From SIG578 sp045655125 (GTDB lineage: Bacteria > Bacillota > Clostridia > Oscillospirales > Ruminococcaceae), in the NCBI GenBank assembly GCA_045655125.1, contig JAZOOR010000067.1, positions 1 through 54,800 of the forward strand: a stretch of DNA of 54,800 bases. Direction: 5' to 3'. The translations under genes were made by a program, and so were the position numbers. Numbering within the stretch: the stretch's first letter is position 1; every line of letters begins with the position of its first letter. The notes under the pieces are model-generated. The model was not told the origin of the DNA. It searched no databases and saw only the letters and a list, made by a program, of their open reading frames with translations. This document shows positions 33,509-42,408 of this stretch, in pieces.

Positions 33509-33832
33509 TTAAACCTTTTCATAGCGCTCAATATCCATAACAAAGATTGTAGCGCCTCCGACTGTTACCTCTATAGGCATAGGGTCATACATACCTACAC
33601 CATAGCTGGTTGCGGCAGGCATAACCTGTTTTCTTTTCTTGCTGTGGGAAGAAATGATTTCAATAGCCTCGTCAACCTTTTCGTTTTCAACACCAATAAG
33701 AAAGGTGGTGTTTCCTGCCATAAGAAATCCGCCTGTGGTTGCAAGCTTGGTTACTGAAAACTTATTCTTGGTAAGTGCACGCATAACAGCATTACTGTCA
33801 TCGCTGTTGACGACTGCGATTATCATTTTCAT
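33509..33832 (-). CDS. darA: Cyclic-di-AMP receptor, PII-like (DarA)
   Basis: A 107-residue PII-like trimeric protein of the DarA/YaaQ family that binds cyclic-di-AMP. Family motifs are MKMIIAVVNSDD, KLATTGGFL and GNTTFLIGV, with the variable loop KKRKQVMP and the C-terminal VGGATIFVMD. It precedes holB as in other Firmicutes. Its output pathway is not known from sequence. Confidence 0.95.
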   Translation of the reverse strand: MKMIIAVVNSDDSNAVMRALTKNKFSVTKLATTGGFLMAGNTTFLIGVENEKVDEAIEIISSHSKKRKQVMPAATSYGVGMYDPMPIEVTVGGATIFVMDIERYEKV

Positions 33833-33909
33833 AATGTCATTCCTCCAATGTTTAATTCAGAAGTGTGAACATTTATAATATATTATATTTTAGCACAAAA
33901 CTTTTAAAC

Positions 33910-33938
33910 TTGCAACAAGGTTTTAAATGTTGTATACT
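33910..33938 (+). promoter_or_regulatory. Promoter of the QueG-like gene
   Basis: TTGCAA (33910-33915), 17 bases, TATACT (33933-33938). Confidence 0.6.
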
Positions 33939-33971
33939 TTTATAAAAGAATATTTGAAAGGAGGCGGGGAT

Positions 33972-34805
33972 ATGAATAGAAAAATCGGAGATATTCTTGA
34001 AAAATCAGGTCTTGAAATTTACGGATTTTGTAAGTTTTCCGAGTTGGGAGAGCTGCTTCCTACAAGAAACCGCGATAAACTTCCTCAAAATTCCAAATCC
34101 GTTATATCCCTGCTTTTTCCATATCTGATTCCCTATGACAGCAAGCGTAATCTTTCACTATACTGTTTAGGACACGATTATCACGATATTGTTATCAAAA
34201 AATTAGAGCGCGCCTGCAATCTTCTGAAAGAGGAATTTCCTCAAAATTCCTTTGTGCCTTTTTGTGATAACTCCCCTATACCCGAAGTTTCTGCTGCTTA
34301 CAAGAGCGGTCTTGGATTTCTCGGGCAAAACGGACTTATTATACATTCAAAATACGGGAGCTACTGCTTTATAGGGGAGATTGTGACTGACCTTGAATTA
34401 AGTGAGTATTCAAGTCCTTTGGGCTTTTGCGCGGGATGCGGAAAGTGCTTGGAAAAATGCGTTGGCGGTGCGCTCTCAAAAGATAAAAGCGGCAATGTTT
34501 TTGCATTTTCAAAGGAAAGATGCCTTTCGTTTTTAACTCAAAAAAAGGGGTACTTAACAGACGAGCAGAAAACTGCCATAAAAAATGGCGGTCTTGTGTG
34601 GGGTTGCGATGGATGCAGTCTTGCTTGTCCTATGAACAAAGGTGTTCAGTACAGCAGTATAGAGGAGTTTTACTTATCTCCTCTCCCCTATCTTACCGAA
34701 AGCACAGTTGCTGCCGCATCAGAGCGGGCATACGGCTACAAGGGTGAGAAAATTCTTCTACGCAATCTCGGTATAATAAACGGTGATGGTGGTAATAATA
34801 ACTAA
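33972..34805 (+). CDS. QueG-like iron-sulfur protein (epoxyqueuosine reductase family)
   Basis: The 277-residue protein resembles QueG, which reduces epoxyqueuosine in tRNA. The N-terminal half has family features (SVISLLFPY, YCLGHDYH, KSGLGFLGQNGLIIH). Cys-rich motifs CAGCGKCLEKCVGGA and CDGCSLACP can hold two [4Fe-4S] clusters. It is shorter than typical QueG (about 370 residues), lacking the C-terminal HEAT-like part, so the substrate may differ. ATG 33972 follows AAAGGAGG; the in-frame extension to 33927 has no binding site. Confidence 0.82.
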   Translation: MNRKIGDILEKSGLEIYGFCKFSELGELLPTRNRDKLPQNSKSVISLLFPYLIPYDSKRNLSLYCLGHDYHDIVIKKLERACNLLKEEFPQNSFVPFCDNSPIPEVSAAYKSGLGFLGQNGLIIHSKYGSYCFIGEIVTDLELSEYSSPLGFCAGCGKCLEKCVGGALSKDKSGNVFAFSKERCLSFLTQKKGYLTDEQKTAIKNGGLVWGCDGCSLACPMNKGVQYSSIEEFYLSPLPYLTESTVAAASERAYGYKGEKILLRNLGIINGDGGNNN

Positions 34806-34831
34806 AACAAATCAGGGAGGTTTTAGTTATT

Positions 34832-35242
34832 ATGCAGGTAAAAGATATTATGAGCAAAAACATCATTAGCGTCGAGGCAAACGAGCCGCTCAGCCGCGCG
34901 GCAGAGCTTATGCAGCAATATGACATCGGTATTCTGCCGGTTATGCAGGAGGGAAAGCTTGCAGGGGTTATTACCGACCGCGACATTGTCACCCGTGCCG
35001 TTGCGCAGAAAAAGCAGCCCGATTCTTGCACAATCTGCGATTGTATGAGCAAAAGTACAATTTGCGCAAATCCAGAGCAGGATGTTTCTGACGCGGCAAA
35101 GACAATGGCGGCGCAGCAAATCCGCAGAGTTCCCGTTGTGGAAGGCGGAAATTTGTGCGGTATGCTCTCTCTCGGTGACATTTCCAAAAACGGCTGTGAT
35201 GCTGAGGTTGCACAGGCTCTCTGCGAAATCTCAAAGCCTTAA
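34832..35242 (+). CDS. CBS-domain protein
   Basis: 136 residues forming two CBS motifs (about 7-60 and 72-125): VKDIMSKNIISV...GVITDRDIV and CMSKSTICANPEQ...GMLSLGDIS. Such pairs bind adenine nucleotides. It is a stand-alone protein with unusually many Cys in the linker (CTICDCMSKSTIC). GGGAGG lies upstream. It is likely co-transcribed with the QueG-like gene, 26 bases away; the partner is unknown. Confidence 0.92.
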   Translation: MQVKDIMSKNIISVEANEPLSRAAELMQQYDIGILPVMQEGKLAGVITDRDIVTRAVAQKKQPDSCTICDCMSKSTICANPEQDVSDAAKTMAAQQIRRVPVVEGGNLCGMLSLGDISKNGCDAEVAQALCEISKP

Positions 35243-35250
35243 AAAATCTT

Positions 35251-35287
35251 AAAAAGGAGCGAGGTGTTATCCCCCGCTCCTTTTTTC
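35251..35287 (+). terminator. Terminator after the CBS gene
   Basis: AAAAAGGAGCG and CGCTCCTTTTTT pair around a 13-base loop. Confidence 0.85.
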
Positions 35288-35398
35288 TTAGCATAACGGA
35301 GGATTTTGGAGTTATTTTGAGAATTTTCGAGGTTTTTCTAAAAATTTCTAATTTCTTTGGATTTTTTTAAAAATAATTTAGAAATTTCGCAAAACATA

Positions 35399-35427
35399 TT
35401 GACTTTTTCGCCATTTATCACTATATT
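35399..35427 (+). promoter_or_regulatory. potABCD promoter
   Basis: TTGACT (35399-35404), 17 bases, TATATT (35422-35427). It lies about 230 bases before the potA start. The segment 35288-35398 shows nothing else. Confidence 0.6.
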
Positions 35428-35433
35428 TATAAT

Positions 35434-35657
35434 GTTATTTTGTATCTATATGCAAAAACAAGTGCACCATAATTTTCATGTCCCGTTGTTTGCTGATTTT
35501 TCGGTGAAATAAAAATCCTTTTGCGGGGTGCGGTGACGAAAAGATTATGGGTTAGCAGGAGAAAGCGTCGTTATCCGAAACCACATAGGCGCAAACAGCT
35601 AATAAAAGACCGCGGAAGTCTTTCCGACGGTTAAAAACCGCAAAGGGAGGATGCAAA
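35434..35657 (+). promoter_or_regulatory. Long leader of potABCD with possible structure, unknown class
   Basis: About 220 untranslated bases. Pairings seen are AAACAA/TTGTTT, TTAGC/GCTAA, and a compound stem ACCG-CGGAA/TTCCG-CGGT just before the GGGAGG ribosome binding site. I could not match guanidine, cyclic-di-GMP or cyclic-di-AMP riboswitch signatures. The terminal stem is placed where it could affect potA translation. Confidence 0.35.
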
Positions 35658-37055
35658 ATGGGAGAAGTCCCTATCATTCGTCTGGAGGACGTTATTTTTG
35701 AATATGATGGCGAGAGGGTTCTGGATAAGATAAATTTGTCCATTCGTGACAAGGAATTTGTTACACTACTCGGACCTTCGGGTTGTGGCAAGACCACTAC
35801 CTTGCGCATTATCGGCGGATTTATGAACGCTATGAGCGGCAAGGTTTATTTTGACGGAAAGGATTGCGGAGAGCTTCCGCCCAACCGCCGAAATGTCAAC
35901 ACCGTTTTTCAGAAATACGCTCTGTTTCCGCATTTGAATGTTTACGAAAACGTCGCATTCGGGCTTAAGGTTAAAAAGCTTCCGAATGACGAAATTAAAA
36001 AGCGTGTTTCCAAAATGCTTGAGCTTGTCAACCTCAAAGGCTTTGACAGGCGCAAGGTAAGTCAGCTCTCGGGAGGACAGCAGCAGCGAGTTGCTATTGC
36101 ACGCGCTCTTGTAAACTACCCCCGAGTACTCTTACTCGACGAGCCACTCGGTGCGCTCGATTTAAAGCTGCGCAAGGAAATGCAGCTTGAGCTTAAGAAA
36201 ATTCAGCAGAGCCTTAACATTACCTTTATTTATGTTACACACGATCAGGAAGAGGCTCTGACTATGTCGGACACCGTTGTTGTTATGAAGGACGGTGTTA
36301 TTCAGCAGGTGGGAACACCGCAAGATATTTACAACGAACCTAAAAATGCTTTCGTTGCGGATTTTATCGGCGAAAGCAATATTATAGACGCAGTTATGGT
36401 AAAGGATTTCCTTGTTAAATTTCAGGGGCACGAATTTACCTGCGTTGACAAGGGTTTTGCTCCCATGCAGCCCGTTGATGTTGTCATTCGCCCCGAGGAC
36501 ATTAAGCTCTCCCCTGTTATCATGGGTATGATTACGGGTGTAGTTGAGTCGGTTGTCTTTAAAGGAGTCCATTATGAAATTTCGGTGGACTGCAATGGGC
36601 ATCACTACATCGTTCACTCCACCCAGTCGCAAGAGGTTGGAGATGAGGTTGGACTTAGTGTTGACCCCAGTGACATACATATTATGCAGAGGCTTTTTTC
36701 CGATGACAAGAATGTCATTGAAGGCGTAGTAACAGAAGAAGATACCATTTCATTCTGCGACTTTTCTTTTGTGCGCGAAAATTTAGGTCTTTCTGAGGGC
36801 ACGCGAGTTTCGCTCACCATTGCTCCCTCTGATATTGAAGTTGTTTCTGAAGATATTGCCGATTCAAAGGCTTATCTTGAATCTCTTGTTTACAAGGGAA
36901 GACACAACGAGCTTATAGTCTGGATGGCTGAGCGCCAGTGGCTCATTCACTCTCAGCTTGACGAGCAGGTTGCCACCGACATAGGCATTAAATTTGATTT
37001 TGACAAGATTAAAATCACTCCCATCTCCGAGGAGGTGGCGGCTGATGAAGAATAG
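35658..37055 (+). CDS. potA: Spermidine/putrescine ABC transporter ATP-binding protein PotA, extended
   Basis: Powers polyamine import. Walker A GPSGCGKTT, signature LSGGQQQRVAIARAL, Walker B VLLLDEPLGALD and VTHDQEEAL (H-loop) are in order within residues 1-240. At 465 residues it is about 100 longer than usual. The TOBE-like C-terminal region appears twice: RPEDIKL with ESVVFKGVHYE near residues 275-320, and APSDIEVV with ESLVYKGRHNE near 390-425. GGGAGG precedes ATG 35658. It is the first gene of the operon and overlaps potB by 11 bases. Confidence 0.93.
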   Translation: MGEVPIIRLEDVIFEYDGERVLDKINLSIRDKEFVTLLGPSGCGKTTTLRIIGGFMNAMSGKVYFDGKDCGELPPNRRNVNTVFQKYALFPHLNVYENVAFGLKVKKLPNDEIKKRVSKMLELVNLKGFDRRKVSQLSGGQQQRVAIARALVNYPRVLLLDEPLGALDLKLRKEMQLELKKIQQSLNITFIYVTHDQEEALTMSDTVVVMKDGVIQQVGTPQDIYNEPKNAFVADFIGESNIIDAVMVKDFLVKFQGHEFTCVDKGFAPMQPVDVVIRPEDIKLSPVIMGMITGVVESVVFKGVHYEISVDCNGHHYIVHSTQSQEVGDEVGLSVDPSDIHIMQRLFSDDKNVIEGVVTEEDTISFCDFSFVRENLGLSEGTRVSLTIAPSDIEVVSEDIADSKAYLESLVYKGRHNELIVWMAERQWLIHSQLDEQVATDIGIKFDFDKIKITPISEEVAADEE

Positions 37056-37866
37056 AGCGCTTGCCATTCCTCACATTGTATGGTCGCTCATTTTCATCGT
37101 TGTTCCGCTTTGTTTTGTGCTTTATTTTGCATTTACTGATGACAGCGGAGCTTTTACTCTTGAGTGGATTGTACAAATCGGCAGATACTGGGGTGTTTTT
37201 GCCCGCTCCTTAAAGCTTGCTTTTATTGCAACCGTTATTTGCCTTGTTGTCGGGTATCCGATGGCTTATATTATTTCCCGTTGCAGATGGATTACCCAGC
37301 GCACTCTCGTTATGCTCATTATGCTTCCTATGTGGATGAATTTTCTTCTTCGTACATACGCATGGATGACGCTTTTAGAGCGAAACGGAATTATCAATAA
37401 TCTTCTTGAAGCGCTTGGAATTTTCAAGCTTCTCGGCATTACCGAGCCGCTTAAAATGATAAATACCGAGGGTGCCGTTATCGTTGGTATGGTATATAAT
37501 TTCCTGCCCTTTATGATTATTCCGCTATACAACATTATGCAGAAGATCGACAATAGTCTCATAGAGGCAGCTCGTGACCTTGGCTGTGCTATGCCGGGAG
37601 TTTTCCGCAGAGTGCTTCTACCTTTGAGTATTCCCGGAATTGTAAACGGAATTACTATGGTTTTTGTGCCTGCCGCTTCAACCTTTGTTATATCGCAAAA
37701 ACTCGGCGGAGCTAAAAATATGCTTATCGGCGACCTTATTGACACCTATTTTATGGGTGGTGAACCGAATTTCCATGTAGGTTCTATGCTCTCTCTCGTT
37801 CTAATGCTGATTATCCTTATCTGTATGGCATTTATGAACAGGGACTCAGAGGAGGTTATGCTATAA
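37045..37866 (+). CDS. potB: Spermidine/putrescine ABC transporter permease PotB
   Basis: Membrane permease of 273 residues with about six segments. The EAA-type cytoplasmic loop is EAARDLGCAMPGVFRRVLLPLSIPGI. ATG 37045 lies inside the end of potA with GGAGG 9 bases upstream, so translation is coupled; the longer in-frame reading from 36994 would run deep into potA. Confidence 0.93.
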   Translation: MKNRALAIPHIVWSLIFIVVPLCFVLYFAFTDDSGAFTLEWIVQIGRYWGVFARSLKLAFIATVICLVVGYPMAYIISRCRWITQRTLVMLIMLPMWMNFLLRTYAWMTLLERNGIINNLLEALGIFKLLGITEPLKMINTEGAVIVGMVYNFLPFMIIPLYNIMQKIDNSLIEAARDLGCAMPGVFRRVLLPLSIPGIVNGITMVFVPAASTFVISQKLGGAKNMLIGDLIDTYFMGGEPNFHVGSMLSLVLMLIILICMAFMNRDSEEVML

Positions 37867-38663
37867 TGAAAAAAACCTTCTCCAAGATTTATTTAGGGTT
37901 AGTTTATCTTTTCCTTTATGCCCCTATTTTTGTTCTTATAGTTTTTTCCTTTAACGATTCAAAGAGCAAATCTCATTTTACGGGATTTTCGCTCAAGTGG
38001 TATCAGGAGCTTTTTGAAAACGAGATGATAATGTCCTCGCTTTTAAATACCCTTGTTTTAGCCTTGATTTCTTCGGTTATTGCCACGCTTGTAGGAACTC
38101 TTGCTGCTATCGGAATTTACAGCATGAAAAAGCGCGCTCGCAGCGCCATTATGGCGGTAACCAATCTGCCGATGGTAAATCCCGAAGTTGTTACAGGTAT
38201 CTCTATGATGCTGCTTTTTGTATTTGTTGCATCTATATTTGATATTCAGCAGGGATTTTACTCTGTTCTGATTGCGCATATTACCTTTAATTTGCCATAT
38301 GTTATATTAAGTGTACTGCCAAAGCTTTATCAGGTAAACAACAACATTTTTGAGGCAGCGCTCGATTTGGGATGTACTCCGAGGCAGGCATTCTTCAAGG
38401 TTATAATTCCCGAGATAATGCCAGGTATATTTTCAGGCTTTTTAATGGCTGTAACCCTTTCGCTTGATGACTTTTTAATCAGCTATTTTACAAGCGGCAG
38501 CGATTTTCAGACTCTGCCCGTTACCATTTACAGTATGCTTAAAAAGCAGGTGCCGCCCTCGCTCAATGCGCTCTCTGCGCTTCTGTTTTTAGCGGTGCTT
38601 ATAATTCTTTTAATATCAAACATTTCGGCTATCCGCAAGGAAAAGGCTCAGATGCGCCGATAA
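37866..38663 (+). CDS. potC: Spermidine/putrescine ABC transporter permease PotC
   Basis: Second permease, 265 residues and about six membrane segments, with the EAA-type loop EAALDLGCTPRQAFFKVIIP. Its ATG shares one base with the potB stop (TAATG), a tight coupling. Confidence 0.94.
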   Translation: MKKTFSKIYLGLVYLFLYAPIFVLIVFSFNDSKSKSHFTGFSLKWYQELFENEMIMSSLLNTLVLALISSVIATLVGTLAAIGIYSMKKRARSAIMAVTNLPMVNPEVVTGISMMLLFVFVASIFDIQQGFYSVLIAHITFNLPYVILSVLPKLYQVNNNIFEAALDLGCTPRQAFFKVIIPEIMPGIFSGFLMAVTLSLDDFLISYFTSGSDFQTLPVTIYSMLKKQVPPSLNALSALLFLAVLIILLISNISAIRKEKAQMRR

Positions 38664-38687
38664 ACACCTAAATAGAAAGGATTTGCT

Positions 38688-39761
38688 ATGAAAAAAATTA
38701 TTTCTGTTTTTCTTTCGATTTTAATACTCCTCTCCATCACTCTTATGCCAGGATGTGGCAAAAAATACGATGGCGAGGTAATAGTTTATAACTGGGGCGG
38801 TCCCTATATGGCTGAAGGCTCCAACGGTACAAAAGACTTAAATAAGCTCTTTGAAGAAAAATATAACATCAAGGTTAAATACCGCACATATGATTCCAAC
38901 GAAACTATGTATGCAAAGCTCAAAAACGGCGGTGCTGATTACGACATAGTTATCCCCTCGGAATATATGGTTGCCCGTCTTATTGAGGAAGGGCTGGTTG
39001 AAAAGCTTAATTTCGATAACATTCCCCTCTTTGAAACAAACATAATGGACACCTTTAAAAATCCCGATTATGACCCCACCAACGAATACTCTGTTCCTTA
39101 TTCCTGGGGGACCGTGGGAATTATCTACAACAAGAGCATTGTTAAGGAAGAGGTTAAGAGCTGGAATATTCTGTGGAATGAAAAATACACCGATAACATC
39201 CTGATGTTTAATAACAGCCGCGATGCCTTTGCAGTTGCACAGACTATGCTCGGATACTCACAGAATACCACAAACAAGGAAGAAATAAAGGCCGCCGCCG
39301 ATAAGCTCTCTGAGCAGAAAAAGGTTGTTCAGGGATATTATATGGACGAAATTTATGACAAGATGATAAACGGCGACGCCGCTCTTGCCACCTACTATGC
39401 AGGTGATGCTCTTGTTATGATGGAGGAAAACGAGGATCTCGCTTTTGCCTATCCTGAGGAAGGCACCAATCGTTTTGTTGATGCGTTTTGTATTCCTAAG
39501 GGAAGTAAAAACAAGGAAAATGCTGAGAAATATATCAATTTCCTTTTAGAAGCTGAAAATGCTCTTGCAAACAGTGAGGTTACAGGCTACTGCACCCCCA
39601 ACAGCGCCGCATATGAACTTCTTGACGACGAGACTAAAAACAACAAGATAATGTATCCCGACGACTCTTATCTTAAAAAGTGCGAGTCCTACATTCATCT
39701 CCCCTCTGACATAAACACCTATGTTCAGGACCTCTGGATAAATATTAAAACCGAAGGTTAA
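38688..39761 (+). CDS. potD: Polyamine-binding lipoprotein PotD
   Basis: Extracellular substrate-binding protein, 357 residues. A lipoprotein signal ends in LMPGC (Cys23), the lipidation site for Lgt, which is also encoded in this window. The mature part has VIVYNWGGPYM near the N-terminus, DYDIVIPSEYMVARL and YSVPYSWGTVGIIYN, all typical of PotD/PotF. Which polyamine it binds cannot be read directly. Confidence 0.94.
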   Translation: MKKIISVFLSILILLSITLMPGCGKKYDGEVIVYNWGGPYMAEGSNGTKDLNKLFEEKYNIKVKYRTYDSNETMYAKLKNGGADYDIVIPSEYMVARLIEEGLVEKLNFDNIPLFETNIMDTFKNPDYDPTNEYSVPYSWGTVGIIYNKSIVKEEVKSWNILWNEKYTDNILMFNNSRDAFAVAQTMLGYSQNTTNKEEIKAAADKLSEQKKVVQGYYMDEIYDKMINGDAALATYYAGDALVMMEENEDLAFAYPEEGTNRFVDAFCIPKGSKNKENAEKYINFLLEAENALANSEVTGYCTPNSAAYELLDDETKNNKIMYPDDSYLKKCESYIHLPSDINTYVQDLWINIKTEG

Positions 39762-39768
39762 AATAAAA

Positions 39769-39809
39769 AAGTAAATCCCCGAGGCATAGCCTCGGGGATT
39801 TACTTTTTA
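39769..39809. terminator. Bidirectional terminator between potD and copA
   Basis: AAGTAAATCCCCGAGGC and GCCTCGGGGATTTACTT form a perfect 17-bp stem around ATA, flanked by A and T runs. Confidence 0.92.
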
Positions 39810-40016
39810 TTCTATAGAGATAACTTTATATCCGCAGGTTTCAACGAGGGTTTTGAGCGTCTCGTTTTCGGTTTCGGCAGAGAGGGTGACTACTGCACTA
39901 CCGCTCTCGTGGCTTACCTCGGCAGAGGTAACATAGCTTTGTTCCTCGAGTGTTTTCTTAACTCTGCCTGAGCAGTGCGGGCACATCATACCTTCAATTT
40001 TCATAGTCTTTTTCAT
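39807..40016 (-). other. Possible internal translation start yielding free CopZ-like chaperone (69 residues)
   Basis: Within copA, AGGAG (40030-40026) stands 9 bases before an in-frame ATG at 40016. The product MKKTMKIEGMMCPHC... to the shared stop would be 69 residues, the size of a free CopZ. This looks like a former copA-copZ gene pair joined by loss of a stop codon, with the second start retained. Independent translation is inference. Confidence 0.45.
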
Positions 40017-42260
40017 TTGTTTTTGCTCCTTTTTCTGTTTTAGTTTTTCTGCTTTAAAGAAATTTAATCTAAGTGCATTTGATACAACACAGAAGCTTGA
40101 AAGGCTCATAGCTGCCGCTCCGAACATTGGATTTAGCTCCCAGCTGAGCAGCGGGATAAAGACTCCTGCAGCAAGCGGAATTCCGATAACATTATATATA
40201 AATGCCCAAAATAAGTTTTCATAGATATTTTTTAGGGTTTTGCGGCTGAGTGCTATGGCAGTTGCAACATCGGAAAGTCGGCTGCTGCTGAGAACTACAT
40301 CGGCGCTGTCGATGGCGATATCTGCTCCCGCTCCGATTGCTACGCCTGTGTCCGCGGCTGTAAGGGCGGGAGCATCGTTAATTCCGTCGCCCACCATAAG
40401 TACCTTACCGCTCTTTTTAAGTTCATTTATAACATTAAGCTTACCGTCAGGAAGGACACCCGATACTACTTCTGTTATGCCCACCTGCTTTGCAATAGCG
40501 GCAGCCGTTCTCTCATTATCTCCCGTGAGCATTATAGTTCGAAGTCCCATCTTTTTAAGTCTGTCTACTGCCTCTTGGCTATCATCCTTTATAGCATCTG
40601 CAACCGCAATAATACCTAAAAACCTATCTTCAAGCGCAAAATAAAGGGGTGTTTTTCCCTCATCGGATAAAGCCGCCCCCTGCGCGCCGAAAGACTCAGC
40701 AAGAGCGCCTACAAAGCCAATGTTTCCGCCGACAAGGTTTTGACCTTTACAATTTGCAGACAATCCTTTTCCAGATTCTATCCTTACATTTTCGGTTTCT
40801 AAAATTTCTATTCCCCTTTTTTCTGCATACTCGACAACCGCTTTGCCCAGTGGGTGCTCGCTTTTCTTTTCAAGGGCATAGGCAAACAATAAAAGTTCGT
40901 CTTTTGTGGTGCCATCCGAGGCAATTACATCGGTAACCTCGGGTTTTCCCTTCGTAACCGTTCCAGTTTTATCAAGCACAACAATCTGAGTTCTGCCTGC
41001 GCTTTCAAGAGAGGCAGCAGTTTTATACAATATTCCGTGCCCAGCTCCTACGCCGCTTCCCACCATAATAGCAACGGGAGTAGCAAGGCCGAGAGCGCAG
41101 GGGCAGCTTATAACAAGCACCGAAATAGCTCTTGCAAGAGCGTATCCTATTTCCTTCCCCAAAAAAAGCCATACTACAAATGCTATCAAAGCAATTGCTA
41201 TAACAATAGGGACAAACACTCCCGAAACCTTGTCTGCAATTTTGGAGATTGGCGCCTTTGTTGCCGATGCATCCTCCACCATTTTAATAATTTGTGAAAG
41301 GGCTGTGTTTTCGCCTATTCGCTCGGCACGGCATTCAATATAACCAAAACGGCTGATTGTTGCGGCAGAAACTCTGTCCCCCACCGTTTTCTCTACCGGC
41401 AGGCTCTCACCCGTCAGGGCAGATTCATCAACACTACATTCGCCCTTTATAACGACTGCGTCAGCAGGGATATTTGCTCCTGCTCTGACAATGAAAATAT
41501 CCCCTACGTTAAGTTTGTCTATGGGGACTACTATCTCTTTTCCGTCTTTAAGCACAGTGGCGGTTTTAGGACTTAAATCCATCAGCTTTTTTATGGCGCT
41601 GGTGGTTTTACCCTTTGAAATAGCTTCAAGCAGCTTTCCGACAGTTATGAGAACTAAAATCATTGCCGCCGATTCAAAATAAAGGTCGTGCAGCAGGTGA
41701 GATGCCTCTATAACACGGGTCATTTCAAAAATACGCACGGTACTGTACCCGAATGCTGCCAGAGAGCCAAGGGCAACGAGAGTGTCCATATTGGGAGCAC
41801 CCTTTAAAAGCCCCTTAAAGCCGTTTATAAAGAATTTCTGATTTATAATCATTATTGCAAGGGACAAAATCATCTGAAGCAGCCCCTGCCCTACCGCATT
41901 ATCCTCTAAAAACTGTGGATAAGCAAGGTTTTTAAAAAGCATATGACCCATCGAAAAATACATCAGCACAATAAGTATCACCGATGAAAAAGCAAGCCTT
42001 AAAACAGTATTTCTGATTTCTCCGTTTTTAATTTCTGTTTTCTGTTCGTTTCTCCGCGCTGCTCCCTTTTCACTTGCACCGTAACCTGCGTTTTCGACCG
42101 CTGCAATAACTTGCTCGCTCGACACATCACCCTCAACCAACATTGAGTTTGTAAGTAAATTTACGCTGCAAGAGGAAACTCCCTCTACAGCGCTTACAGC
42201 CTTTTCTACACGCGCAGAGCAGGCGGCACAGCTCATTCCTTTTATATCGTATTGCTTCAT
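39807..42260 (-). CDS. copA: Copper-exporting P-type ATPase CopA with C-terminal CopZ-like domain
   Basis: P1B ATPase of 817 residues. The N-terminal metal-binding domain has GMSCAAC (Cys11, Cys14). Membrane helices, the ion site SCPCALGLATP, the phosphorylation site DKTGT and GDGINDAPAL follow. The last 69 residues form a second heavy-metal domain with GMMCPHC. ATG 42260 follows GGAAG and opens at MKQYDIKGM; the in-frame extension to 42329 covers the promoter and is rejected. Copper is inferred from the CPC motif. Most CopA proteins carry such domains at the N-terminus only. Confidence 0.93.
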   Translation of the reverse strand: MKQYDIKGMSCAACSARVEKAVSAVEGVSSCSVNLLTNSMLVEGDVSSEQVIAAVENAGYGASEKGAARRNEQKTEIKNGEIRNTVLRLAFSSVILIVLMYFSMGHMLFKNLAYPQFLEDNAVGQGLLQMILSLAIMIINQKFFINGFKGLLKGAPNMDTLVALGSLAAFGYSTVRIFEMTRVIEASHLLHDLYFESAAMILVLITVGKLLEAISKGKTTSAIKKLMDLSPKTATVLKDGKEIVVPIDKLNVGDIFIVRAGANIPADAVVIKGECSVDESALTGESLPVEKTVGDRVSAATISRFGYIECRAERIGENTALSQIIKMVEDASATKAPISKIADKVSGVFVPIVIAIALIAFVVWLFLGKEIGYALARAISVLVISCPCALGLATPVAIMVGSGVGAGHGILYKTAASLESAGRTQIVVLDKTGTVTKGKPEVTDVIASDGTTKDELLLFAYALEKKSEHPLGKAVVEYAEKRGIEILETENVRIESGKGLSANCKGQNLVGGNIGFVGALAESFGAQGAALSDEGKTPLYFALEDRFLGIIAVADAIKDDSQEAVDRLKKMGLRTIMLTGDNERTAAAIAKQVGITEVVSGVLPDGKLNVINELKKSGKVLMVGDGINDAPALTAADTGVAIGAGADIAIDSADVVLSSSRLSDVATAIALSRKTLKNIYENLFWAFIYNVIGIPLAAGVFIPLLSWELNPMFGAAAMSLSSFCVVSNALRLNFFKAEKLKQKKEQKQMKKTMKIEGMMCPHCSGRVKKTLEEQSYVTSAEVSHESGSAVVTLSAETENETLKTLVETCGYKVISIE

Positions 42261-42278
42261 TTTTTCACTTCCGTTTAG

Positions 42279-42329
42279 GTTAGTTTGTGCTAACACATTT
42301 ATTATACCGCCAAGAAATACGTTAGTCAA
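42279..42329 (-). promoter_or_regulatory. copA promoter with candidate metal-responsive operator
   Basis: TTGACT (42329-42324), 17 bases, TATAAT (42306-42301) on the minus strand. The inverted repeat GTTAG-N6-CTAAC (42279-42294) lies at the expected transcription start, where a repressor would block initiation. No copper repressor gene is adjacent. Confidence 0.65.
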
Positions 42330-42408
42330 ACAAAATTTGTATTAGGTGAATAGTTTCATTTTTTTGGTCCATTATACCCTTGCAAGACAAAAAAGAAAGG
42401 ACAAAAAT

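Noticed and set aside
35434..35657. Known riboswitch in the potA leader
   Set aside because: I looked for guanidine, cyclic-di-GMP, cyclic-di-AMP and THF signatures and found none convincing; kept only as an unclassified leader.
42261..42329. N-terminal extension of CopA
   Set aside because: The extension covers the -10/-35 elements and the inverted repeat, has no binding site, and the family N-terminus begins at MKQYDIKGM.
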